The notes under the pieces: model-generated
The model's database searches: none
Seen by the model: the letters and a program-made list of their open reading frames with translations, nothing else
What the model was told of the DNA's origin: nothing
Source: Clostridia bacterium
GTDB taxonomy: Bacteria > Aerophobota > Aerophobia > Aerophobales > AE-B3A
Reading direction: 5' to 3'
Assembly (NCBI GenBank): GCA_030610745.1
Contig: JAUWRC010000088.1
Location: 1 to 6,314 of the forward strand
Length of the DNA: 6,314 nt
In this document: positions 1 to 5,589 of the stretch, piece by piece
Layout of the letters: every line of letters starts with the position of its first letter
Position numbering within the stretch: the first letter of the stretch is position 1
Position numbers and translations under genes: made by a program

Positions 1-168
1 CTCAACCATTTTTTTAGCAAGATTATAAGCTGCCTTAAGAGCCTCCGGGTCAATGTCAACTAACCCTACTTCCCAGGGGCCAAGAGATTGCTCCTTTATA
101 ATATCAGCTATTAATCCCTGAGTAAACATTGCACTACCCGCTCCTATGAGAACCAGTTTCTTAGACAT
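1..168 (-). CDS. GH4-family NAD-dependent glycosidase, N-terminal part (runs off the window)
   Basis: Only the first 56 codons are present, and the gene continues beyond position 1. The translation opens with a Rossmann dinucleotide-binding segment, KKLVLIGAGSAMFTQGLIAD, followed by GPWEVGLVDIDPEAL, in which the aspartates lie where an NAD-binding fold ends its second strand. The GAGSxxFT signature is typical of glycoside hydrolase family 4 (alpha-glucosidase, alpha-galactosidase, alpha-galacturonidase and 6-phospho-glycosidase types). GH4 enzymes use NAD+ and a divalent metal and cleave through a transient 3-keto sugar. The metal ligands and specificity residues lie outside the window, so the substrate cannot be given. 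The start is supported by AAGGAG at 177-182, eight bases upstream. The first 8 bases overlap the 3' end of a small ORF read in another frame, so the two are probably cotranscribed and perhaps translationally coupled. No signal peptide is visible, so the enzyme is probably cytoplasmic. Confidence 0.85.
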   Translation of the reverse strand, partial: MSKKLVLIGAGSAMFTQGLIADIIKEQSLGPWEVGLVDIDPEALKAAYNLAKKMVE

Positions 169-295
169 AGATAAAACTCCTTATCTTATTTTTAATTAGA
201 ATTTTCAATGGGGAATATATCAGTCTCATCCCTGCCTTTTCAAAATAAGTTAAAGCTTTTTTTCTTGCTTCATCAATTTGCTTTTGTGTGAGCAT
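161..295 (-). pseudogene. 44-aa ORF, possible stump of a D-lyxose ketol-isomerase-like gene
   Basis: This small ORF has a good ribosome-binding site (AAGGAG at 302-307, 6-base spacing) and a predicted promoter upstream. Its stop overlaps the start of the GH4 gene by 8 bases. Residues 1-23 (MLTQKQIDEARKKALTYFEK, then AGM) resemble, from memory, the N-terminal helix of the DUF1498 / D-lyxose ketol-isomerase family, whose members run to roughly 200 residues or more. The remaining 21 residues are basic and hydrophobic, do not resemble that family, and are partly encoded by the GH4 ribosome-binding region. I infer that an internal deletion removed most of an isomerase gene and left the initiation region as a leader ORF for GH4. 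It could instead be a genuine small leader peptide. The family match is tentative; the ORF and its ribosome-binding site are seen directly. Confidence 0.4.
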
Positions 296-301
296 TTATC
301 T

Positions 302-307
302 CTCCTT
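302..307 (-). promoter_or_regulatory. Ribosome-binding site of the 44-aa leader ORF
   Basis: AAGGAG on the minus strand, 6 bases from the ATG at 295. It is the main reason to treat this short reading frame as translated. The GH4 gene has its own separate AAGGAG at 177-182. Confidence 0.6.
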
Positions 308-331
308 TCATTTATCAAACTCAACATTAGT

Positions 332-348
332 ATATCGTTTTACGATAT
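332..348. promoter_or_regulatory. Palindromic operator, left copy
   Basis: A perfect palindrome with 7-bp arms ATATCGT / ACGATAT around a TTT spacer. It sits immediately downstream of the minus-strand -10 box and covers the expected start site, a classic place for a repressor. It belongs to a 30-bp segment repeated in inverted orientation at 435-464. The site does not match a consensus I can assign with confidence. A dimeric LacI-, GntR- or similar-family sugar regulator is plausible but not shown. Confidence 0.65.
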
Positions 349-349
349 T

Positions 350-377
350 ATATTACAATCAATTTCAATATTGTCAA
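350..377 (-). promoter_or_regulatory. Sigma70-type promoter for the minus-strand leader ORF and GH4 gene
   Basis: On the minus strand a perfect -35 box TTGACA (complement of 372-377) and a -10 box TAATAT (complement of 350-355) are separated by 16 bases. An overlapping TATAAT would give a 19-base spacer. Transcription should start near 343, inside the adjoining operator, leaving a leader of about 50 bases before the ATG at 295. Confidence 0.7.
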
Positions 378-403
378 TGCAGGGACATTACCGAGTTTGA
401 GAG

Positions 404-431
404 AGCTTTGAAATTGACAAATTTCAAAGCT
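404..431. promoter_or_regulatory. Perfect 12-bp-arm palindrome over the plus-strand -35 box
   Basis: Arms AGCTTTGAAATT (404-415) and AATTTCAAAGCT (420-431) are perfect reverse complements around GACA. The -35 hexamer TTGACA (414-419) spans the centre. No comparable palindrome covers the minus-strand -35 box, so this would be a second, one-sided control element. It could be a site for another regulator or an activator. Since it lies upstream of the expected start site, an RNA hairpin role is unlikely. Confidence 0.6.
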
Positions 432-442
432 AACTGTAATAT
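414..442 (+). promoter_or_regulatory. Sigma70-type promoter of the GH2-thuA-oxidoreductase operon
   Basis: A perfect -35 box TTGACA at 414-419 and a -10 box TAATAT at 437-442 are separated by 17 bases. An overlapping TATAAT at 440-445 has a less favourable 20-base spacer. The expected start near 449-450 lies inside the right operator copy, giving a leader of about 54 bases before the GH2 ATG at 503. Confidence 0.75.
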
Positions 443-444
443 AA

Positions 445-459
445 TATTGTAAAACGATA
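445..459. promoter_or_regulatory. Palindromic operator, right copy
   Basis: TATTGTAAAACGATA is the inverted counterpart of the left operator core TATCGTTTTACGATA, with one base changed so that one half-site is imperfect. It starts just after the -10 box and covers the expected start site of the GH2 operon. The left copy is fully symmetrical and this one is not, so a repressor might bind the two with different affinity. Confidence 0.6.
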
Positions 460-502
460 TACTATTATTAGGGTCAAGAATTCAAGAAAGGAACATACTG
501 CA

Positions 503-2527
503 ATGAAAGAACAAGACCGAAAAGAGGAATTATCCGAGCTTTGTCCCTTGAAGATTCAACCCCGTGATTTTCATCCCAGCAGCCAAAAAGTAGATTCTAT
601 CCGAGAAAAAAGCTATGAAGAGAACATGGAACAGTTTAAAAAAGACCTTCTCAAACTAAAAGAAAAGTATCAACCATTTTTGGCTAACTATACACCCAGA
701 GCAAAAGTTTCAAGGAGAGAGTGGCATGAGACAAGTTTTGAATTTCGCTATGAAGAAAAAGAAGATGAAAAAGATTTTTCCAGGCTGCTGGAAGGCAAAG
801 GAAAGTGGGAGAAAGTTAGCCTCCCTGACTACCGGGGGCCAGTAGGAAAATGGACTGGCTTTTATCGGAGAAAATTTACATTTAAAGAAAGAAGAAAGCC
901 GGGAAAAAGGATATTTTTGCGATTTTTAGGAGTAGATTATATCTCTCATGTTTACCTCGATGCTCGTTTTGTAGGAAGCCATGAAGGCTTTTTTGCCCCA
1001 TTTGAATTTGACGTTACAAACCTGCTCCATTTTGAGGGGGATAACATCCTGGTGGTAGAGGTTAAAAATGATGCTCCCACCCTGGGTCTGGAATCCTTCG
1101 ATAAAAAACAAAATATAGATGGGGATAAGATTTATGCTGCTACAGGACCAGGCTGGGATGATTCTAAGCTGGGATGGCACCATTGTCCTCCTGGAGCGGG
1201 AATCTACAACAAGGTCATTTTGGAGGAAAGGTCTACCCTCTTCATCCACTCCCTTTTTGTAAGACCTGACATAGATAACTCCCTCATCGAAGCCTGGGTA
1301 GAGGTCTTTCATACAGAAAATCATAATCAAGAATTTGAACTAAAGCTCTCAGTTTACCCAAAAAATTTTCAAGTTACCCCCTCACCCTTCCCTCTCCCCA
1401 TCGGGGAGAGGACAAAGGTGAGGGGGAATGGAGCGCCTGCCTGTCCCGTTGTGACGGCAGACAGGAAGCGACACTATACGCTAAACGCTACCCGCTATAC
1501 GCTAAAAAAAGGGGAGAGGATTAAGGTGAGGGGAAAAAGGAAATTCCTATACTATCAAGGTGAGGCCCTGGTAAATATCCCCTGTCAAGTAGAACCAGCT
1601 GGTCCAGGCGTTAATTACTACCGATTTAAAATACCTTTCTCTGAATATAGATTATGGAGCCCGGAGGAGCCCTGGCTGTATACACTGCGTGCTTCTATCA
1701 TTAGAAAAGAAGAGCTTGAAGATGAAAAAGACTCTCAGTTTGGAATGAGAAAATTTCATATGGATGAGAAAGAAAAGCTGAAAGGCACCCTTTATCTAAA
1801 TAATAAACCCATTATTCTCAGAGGGGCCAATGAAATGGGCCATCTCCAGCAGTGTGTTATAAAAGAGGATTATGAGCAATTAATCGATGACATTCTCATA
1901 GCTAAACTTGCTCATTTAAATTACTACCGCATCACCCAACGGCCAGTGCAGGAAGAGATTTATAAATATTTTGATATGCTTGGAATGATGCACCAATGTG
2001 ATTTTCCCCTATTCGGCTATTTAAGGCGAAACCAGTTCAGCGAGGCCCTCAGGCAGGTGGCAGAGATGGAAAGATTAATAAGGAGCCACCCTTCCTCTAT
2101 TATGGTTACCTTTATAAATGAGCCCTTTTCTGTGGTTAAAGAAAAAAAAGAGCATAGAGACCTTTATAGAAATGAGTTAGAGGCTTTCTTTGAAGCTGCC
2201 AGAGGTGTAATCGGAATAGAGAATCCAGACCGCCTGATTAAGAATGTAGAAGGAGACTATGATCCCCCTACACGAAGTGGACTTTCAGATTTTCACTGCT
2301 ATACTCTCTGGTATACAAACCACTCCATGCCTATAGGTAAACTCCATAAGGGGTATTTACAGGCCCTAAAGAAAGGATGGAAGGCCGGCTGCGGAGAATA
2401 CGGAACTGAAGGATTGGATCCTCTTTCAGTAATGCTTGAGAATTATCCTAAAGAGTGGCTACCGAAAAATATTAAAGATCCCTGGACACCAGAGAAAATC
2501 ATCAAGGCCCAAACCTATGATTGGTAA
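503..2527 (+). CDS. Glycoside hydrolase family 2 protein with an internal repeat insertion and a short C-terminus
   Basis: Predicted retaining exo-glycosidase of the beta-galactosidase / beta-glucuronidase superfamily, 674 aa, without a signal peptide, so probably cytoplasmic. Residues 1-70 are charged. About 70-245 is the jelly-roll sugar-binding domain (KWTGFYRRKF; GWHHCPPGAGIYNKV). About 245-400 is the immunoglobulin-like sandwich. The barrel starts near FGMRKF (413-418) and IILRGANE (437-444). The likely acid/base is E540 in FINEP, and the likely nucleophile is E632 in GCGEYG. Two oddities are visible. Residues about 291-346 are encoded by a mosaic repeat and contain GERTKVRG (301-308) and GERIKVRG (337-344). 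Also, only 42 residues follow E632, whereas E. coli LacZ and GusA barrels continue for roughly 90-100, so the last strand and helix appear to be missing. Activity is therefore uncertain. The start has AAAGGAA at 487-493. It is the first gene of a four-gene operon. Substrate unknown. Confidence 0.85.
   Translation: MKEQDRKEELSELCPLKIQPRDFHPSSQKVDSIREKSYEENMEQFKKDLLKLKEKYQPFLANYTPRAKVSRREWHETSFEFRYEEKEDEKDFSRLLEGKGKWEKVSLPDYRGPVGKWTGFYRRKFTFKERRKPGKRIFLRFLGVDYISHVYLDARFVGSHEGFFAPFEFDVTNLLHFEGDNILVVEVKNDAPTLGLESFDKKQNIDGDKIYAATGPGWDDSKLGWHHCPPGAGIYNKVILEERSTLFIHSLFVRPDIDNSLIEAWVEVFHTENHNQEFELKLSVYPKNFQVTPSPFPLPIGERTKVRGNGAPACPVVTADRKRHYTLNATRYTLKKGERIKVRGKRKFLYYQGEALVNIPCQVEPAGPGVNYYRFKIPFSEYRLWSPEEPWLYTLRASIIRKEELEDEKDSQFGMRKFHMDEKEKLKGTLYLNNKPIILRGANEMGHLQQCVIKEDYEQLIDDILIAKLAHLNYYRITQRPVQEEIYKYFDMLGMMHQCDFPLFGYLRRNQFSEALRQVAEMERLIRSHPSSIMVTFINEPFSVVKEKKEHRDLYRNELEAFFEAARGVIGIENPDRLIKNVEGDYDPPTRSGLSDFHCYTLWYTNHSMPIGKLHKGYLQALKKGWKAGCGEYGTEGLDPLSVMLENYPKEWLPKNIKDPWTPEKIIKAQTYDW
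1377..1533. repeat. Mosaic interspersed repeat inserted in frame within the GH2 gene
   Basis: The segment has three parts. At 1377-1426 an imperfect palindrome pairs CCCCCTCACC and CCTCTCCCC with GGGGAGAGG and GGTGAGGGGG. At 1436-1465 there is a degenerate inverted repeat of CCTGCCTGTC and CAGACAGG. At 1474-1506 CTATACGCTAAA occurs twice, 21 bases apart. It closes with 1511-1533, a direct repeat of 1403-1425 (21 of 23 bases identical, 108 bases apart). CCCTCACCC...GGGGAGAGG and CGCTATACGCTA motifs resemble non-coding repeats that I recall from several environmental genomes; I could not search for them. The segment keeps the reading frame and encodes about 52 residues with no resemblance to GH2 domains. 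Exact ends are uncertain, and no clear target duplication is seen. Confidence 0.75.
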
Positions 2528-2533
2528 AGGAGG
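2528..2533 (+). promoter_or_regulatory. Ribosome-binding site that sets the ThuA-like start
   Basis: AGGAGG right after the GH2 stop codon, four bases before the ATG at 2538. It favours this ATG over an in-frame ATG at 2436 that lies inside the GH2 gene. Confidence 0.8.
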
Positions 2534-2537
2534 CAAA

Positions 2538-3269
2538 ATGTCAGATTCAATTAAAGTTACAGTATGGAATGAGTATCAGCACGAGAAAAAAGATCCTGAT
2601 GTGGCCAGGGTTTATCCTGAGGGCATACATAGAGCCATTGCTAAACACTTAGAGGGAGAGGCAGATTTAGATGTTCGTACTGCTACACTGGATGAACCAG
2701 AACATGGTTTGACTGATGATATATTAACTTCTACTGATGTGCTTATCTGGTGGGGGCATATGGCTCATGAAGAGGTAAGTGATGTAGTGGTTGAAAAAGT
2801 ATACCAGCGTATATTGGATGGCATGGGTTTGATTATTCTGCATTCTGGCCACTTCTCCAAAATTTTCAAAAAATTAATGGGAACGTCCTGTGACTTAAAA
2901 TGGCGTGAAGTGGGAGAAAAAGAGAGGCTTTGGGTAGTTGACCCCGCTCATCCAATAGCCAGTGGGCTCCCTCCATATATCGAGATTAAGTCAGCAGAGA
3001 TGTATGGGGAACGCTTTGATATTCCCCAGCCGGATGCCCTGGTCTTTATAAGTTGGTTTGAAGGCGGTGAAGTCTTTCGCAGCGGCCTTTGTTATCATCG
3101 GGGCAAGGGAAAGATTTTTTATTTTCGCCCAGGGCATGAAACCTATCCTATTTTTTATCAGCCAGAAGTACTTAAAGTAATTAGCAATGCTGTTCGCTGG
3201 GCAGCACCTTCAAATGGACCCAAGATAACTTTTGGTAATGTCCAACCTCTGGAAAAGACAGGAAAATAG
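2538..3269 (+). CDS. ThuA-like protein (trehalose utilisation family, class I amidotransferase-like fold)
   Basis: 243 aa, the usual length of the ThuA family. Recognisable elements in order are VTVWNEYQHE (7-16), DVLIWWGHMAHEEV (67-80), LIILHSGHFSK (98-108), DPAHPIASGLP (135-145), EMYGERFDIPQPD (154-166) and FYFRPGHETYP (194-204). The conserved histidines at 74, 102, 105, 138 and 200 may form a metal or substrate site. In rhizobia ThuA acts with the dehydrogenase ThuB in catabolism of trehalose, maltitol and related disaccharides through 3-keto intermediates; its own chemistry is not settled. Two dehydrogenases follow here, which fits that pairing. The start was chosen by the AGGAGG at 2528-2533 and the family N-terminus; a longer frame from 2436 would overlap the GH2 gene by 92 bases. 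No signal peptide, so cytoplasmic. The gap to the next gene is 13 bases. Confidence 0.85.
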   Translation: MSDSIKVTVWNEYQHEKKDPDVARVYPEGIHRAIAKHLEGEADLDVRTATLDEPEHGLTDDILTSTDVLIWWGHMAHEEVSDVVVEKVYQRILDGMGLIILHSGHFSKIFKKLMGTSCDLKWREVGEKERLWVVDPAHPIASGLPPYIEIKSAEMYGERFDIPQPDALVFISWFEGGEVFRSGLCYHRGKGKIFYFRPGHETYPIFYQPEVLKVISNAVRWAAPSNGPKITFGNVQPLEKTGK

Positions 3270-3270
3270 T

Positions 3271-3277
3271 AAAGGAG
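3271..3277 (+). promoter_or_regulatory. Ribosome-binding site that sets the start of the first oxidoreductase
   Basis: AAAGGAG five bases before the ATG at 3283. An earlier in-frame ATG at 3232 lies inside the ThuA-like gene, has no comparable site, and would add 17 residues ahead of the Rossmann fold. Confidence 0.75.
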
Positions 3278-3282
3278 CTAAA

Positions 3283-4272
3283 ATGAGCCTAGCTACAACA
3301 GTAATGATAGGATGCGGCGGAATGGCACAGTATCATTTAAGAGACATCTTCAAGATGAGGGATTCAACAAAGGTGGAGGCTCTTGTGGAGCCATCCAAAA
3401 GAATGATAAAACGCACCCTGGATGTGTTTGGCAAATTTGATATTCCCTTGCCCCCTGTTTATCCCAGCCTCGATGAGTTTCTCAAATCCGGACCAAAGCC
3501 AGAGACAGCATTTATCATAACTCCCCACAATATGCATTTCTCGCAAACAAAGGCCTGTCTGGAAGCAGGAATGGATGTTCTTTTGGAAAAACCAATGGTA
3601 ATGAATGAGAAAGAAGCACTTGCTTTAATTGAGACTGGTGATAAAACAGGCCGGCTTCTAGTAGTAGCATTCCCGGGGAGTCTTTCTCCTGCTATCCATA
3701 AAGCAAAAGAGCTTATAGCTAAAAATACTATTGGCCAGGTGATGCAGATAGCCGCACTTATCTATCAGAACAGGAAAGAAATGGGGGGATGGCGTCAGGT
3801 CCCCGAAATATCAGGCGGCGGTTTTCTTTTTGATACAGGCAGCCACATGATAAATACCGTAGTGGATATTTTGAATGATGATGTGGATACAATATTTGCC
3901 ATACAGGATAATAAAGGTACTCCCGTTGAGATATGCTCTGCTATTACCGCCAGAACAAGGAAGGGCATTCTCGTCAACTTAACAGGGGCAGGATATTCCA
4001 TTGGATGTGATTCAGAGATATTCATCTTTGGAACAAAGGGAGTTATTCGCACCGGTGCCTGGGGAGAAAAGCTGGAAATGAGAAAAGAGAAAGAGAAAGA
4101 TCTATCGCCTGTAAAATGCCCTCAATCAAGGGGGGTATGGGAGGAGTTTCTCAAGGTGCGCTCTGGAAAATTAAAAAATCCCTGTCCTCCTGAAATTGGC
4201 CTGCGATTTGCAAGACTTATGGATATGATAAGTGCTTCTGCTCGCAGTGGGAAACCGGTGGTGAAGAAATAA
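3283..4272 (+). CDS. Gfo/Idh/MocA family oxidoreductase (first of two)
   Basis: 329 aa NAD(P)-dependent sugar or polyol dehydrogenase. The N-terminal Rossmann fold begins at once with VMIGCGGMAQYHL (7-19; glycines 10, 12 and 13). The family EKP motif is at 102-104 with K103 as the catalytic lysine. In the C-terminal alpha/beta domain GGGFLFDTGSHMIN (178-191) supplies D184 and H188, the aspartate-histidine pair spaced as in inositol dehydrogenase. The protein is slightly shorter than the second oxidoreductase and clearly different in sequence, so the two are unlikely to be a recent duplication. By position after the ThuA-like gene it is a candidate functional counterpart of ThuB, oxidising a glycoside or its product, perhaps at C3; this is inference. 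No signal peptide is seen. The gap to the next gene is 16 bases. Confidence 0.88.
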   Translation: MSLATTVMIGCGGMAQYHLRDIFKMRDSTKVEALVEPSKRMIKRTLDVFGKFDIPLPPVYPSLDEFLKSGPKPETAFIITPHNMHFSQTKACLEAGMDVLLEKPMVMNEKEALALIETGDKTGRLLVVAFPGSLSPAIHKAKELIAKNTIGQVMQIAALIYQNRKEMGGWRQVPEISGGGFLFDTGSHMINTVVDILNDDVDTIFAIQDNKGTPVEICSAITARTRKGILVNLTGAGYSIGCDSEIFIFGTKGVIRTGAWGEKLEMRKEKEKDLSPVKCPQSRGVWEEFLKVRSGKLKNPCPPEIGLRFARLMDMISASARSGKPVVKK

Positions 4273-4288
4273 TGGTAAGGAGGATAGT

Positions 4289-5455
4289 ATGAGCAGAAAA
4301 ATCAACATAGGACTTGTGGGATATAAATTTATGGGCAAGGCTCACAGCAATGCTTATAGAAAGATGCCCATGTTTTTTACCACAGAAAGTGTTCCTGTGC
4401 TCAAAGCTATTTGTGGAAGAACAGAGAAAGCAGTAGCTCAAGCTGCTAAGAAATTTGGCTGGGAAAGCTACGAGGTATCCTGGGAGAAATTGGTGGAGCG
4501 TAAAGATATAGACCTTGTGGATATTACCACTCCTAATGCTACTCATAAGGATATTGTGCTGGCAGCCGCCGCCGAAGGAAAAGATATTCTCTGTGAGAAA
4601 CCCTTAGCCATGAATTTAGAGCAAGCTAAGAAGATGCTAAAAGCTGTAGAAGATGCCAGTGTAAAACATATGGTCTGCTTTAATTATCGTAAAGTCCCTG
4701 CTATAAGTCTTGCCAAAAGGTTTATCGATGAGGGTAGAGTAGGAAAAATCTATCACTTTCGGGCCCTCTATTTGCAGGACTGGATTGCTGACCCCCAATT
4801 TCCCCTGGTTTGGAGATTGAGAAAAGAGGTGGCAGGCTCAGGGGCTCACGGGGACCTGAACTCCCATATTATAGACCTTGCCAGATACCTGGTGGGAGAG
4901 TTTGACCAGGTGGTCGGGGCTCAGGAGACTTTTATTAAAGAAAGGCCAAAGCTTAAGGTGAGCGAGGAGCTTGCCAGTGGATTAACCGCCGAAGCCGGTG
5001 AGGAGATGGGAGAGGTTACCGTAGATGATGCTACTTTATTTTTGGCCAGATTTAAAAATGGAGCTCTCGGCTCTTTTGAAGCTACCAGATTTGCCCCAGG
5101 ACGCAGAAACTGCCAGCGTATCGAGATTAATGGAAGCAAGGGAAGCCTTTTGTTTGAGCTAGAGGATATGAACAAACTCTGGTTTTACTCCTGCGATGAT
5201 GCAGAGGATGCTCAAGGATTCAGGAGAATCCAGGTAACCGAGCCAATTCATCCTTATATAGATGCCTGGTGGCCTCCGGGACACATAATCGGATATGAAC
5301 ATACCTTTGTTCACGTCGTTTATGATTTCATGAAGGCCATAGATGAGGAAAAAAATCCCTCTCCCAGTTTCATAGATGGAGTTGAGTGTCAGAGAGTGCT
5401 GGAAGCTGTAGAGAACTCTGTTCAGAAAGGGTGTTGGGTGAAGGTGAAGCTCTAA
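4289..5455 (+). CDS. Gfo/Idh/MocA family oxidoreductase (second of two)
   Basis: 388 aa dehydrogenase, a common length for the larger sugar-oxidising members of the family. The Rossmann motif reads IGLVGYKFMGKAHSNAY (7-23); a lysine stands where many relatives have the second glycine of GxGxxG, which I believe recurs in this subfamily. The EKP motif is at 103-105 with K104 as catalytic lysine. AGSGAHGDLNSHIIDLARYL (182-201) gives D189 and H193 as the likely catalytic pair. The C-terminal domain includes TRFAPGRRNCQRIEINGSKG, the usual strand-rich substrate domain. The start has TAAGGAGG at 4276-4283, five bases upstream. It is the last gene of the operon. Together with the first oxidoreductase it could perform successive or opposite redox steps, for example oxidising a glycoside and later reducing the released keto sugar. 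Specificity cannot be read from the sequence. Confidence 0.9.
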   Translation: MSRKINIGLVGYKFMGKAHSNAYRKMPMFFTTESVPVLKAICGRTEKAVAQAAKKFGWESYEVSWEKLVERKDIDLVDITTPNATHKDIVLAAAAEGKDILCEKPLAMNLEQAKKMLKAVEDASVKHMVCFNYRKVPAISLAKRFIDEGRVGKIYHFRALYLQDWIADPQFPLVWRLRKEVAGSGAHGDLNSHIIDLARYLVGEFDQVVGAQETFIKERPKLKVSEELASGLTAEAGEEMGEVTVDDATLFLARFKNGALGSFEATRFAPGRRNCQRIEINGSKGSLLFELEDMNKLWFYSCDDAEDAQGFRRIQVTEPIHPYIDAWWPPGHIIGYEHTFVHVVYDFMKAIDEEKNPSPSFIDGVECQRVLEAVENSVQKGCWVKVKL

Positions 5456-5589
5456 AGAATTTGCTCAAACCATAAATAAAAGTTTACGAAATTTGGCTTG
5501 TCTCCTTTCCAGAATGGAGACTATTGGGGTACAGAAGTCAGGATGGTATCTATATACCCTGGCCTCCAAAACTTAGCGCCTCTGTCACG
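5456..5589. other. Convergent intergenic gap without a convincing terminator
   Basis: This stretch separates the plus-strand operon from the minus-strand toxin-antitoxin genes. It contains a 6-bp stem GTCTCC/GGAGAC (5500-5505 with 5516-5521) and a 5-bp stem GGTAT/ATACC (5545-5549 with 5554-5558). Neither is followed by a T-run on either strand, so an intrinsic terminator is not supported. Confidence 0.5.

Larger units (their letters stand above)
328..464. repeat. Long inverted repeat forming two mirrored promoter/operator units
   Basis: Segment 328-357 (TAGTATATCGTTTTACGATA and 10 further bases) is the reverse complement of 435-464, with 29 of 30 bases matching. The only mismatch is 344 against 448. 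The arms are 77 bases apart. Each arm contains the -10 box and the operator for the gene set it faces, so the two divergent transcription units carry nearly the same promoter-operator sequence. This points to common control of the GH4 side and the GH2 operon by one regulator. Confidence 0.85.

Noticed and set aside
328..464. A palindromic MITE with 30-bp terminal inverted repeats
   Set aside because: Both arms coincide with well-placed -10 boxes and operator-like palindromes between divergent genes, and no target duplication is evident. A shared promoter/operator explains the pattern better, though a genome search could revive the idea.
926..1330. 134-codon minus-strand open frame within the GH2 gene
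   Set aside because: It lies wholly within conserved GH2 domains on the other strand, with no recognisable domain in its translation.
1377..1533. CRISPR-like array from the repeated segments
   Set aside because: The repeats are few, differ in type and length, and lack regular unique spacers. They form palindromic and tandem repeat mosaics inside a coding frame.
2436..2537. Longer N-terminus for the ThuA-like protein starting at 2436
   Set aside because: It would lie inside the GH2 coding sequence in another frame, lacks a good ribosome-binding site, and its residues do not resemble the ThuA family. The ATG at 2538 has AGGAGG upstream.
3232..3282. Longer N-terminus for the first oxidoreductase starting at 3232
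   Set aside because: It overlaps the ThuA-like gene and would put 17 unrelated residues before a Rossmann fold that normally starts at the N-terminus.
5500..5521. Intrinsic terminator for the operon (stem GTCTCC/GGAGAC)
   Set aside because: The stem has only six pairs with a 10-base loop, and no T-run follows on either strand.
5545..5558. Intrinsic terminator or operator (stem GGTAT/ATACC)
   Set aside because: Five base pairs with a 4-base loop and no T-run; easily expected by chance.
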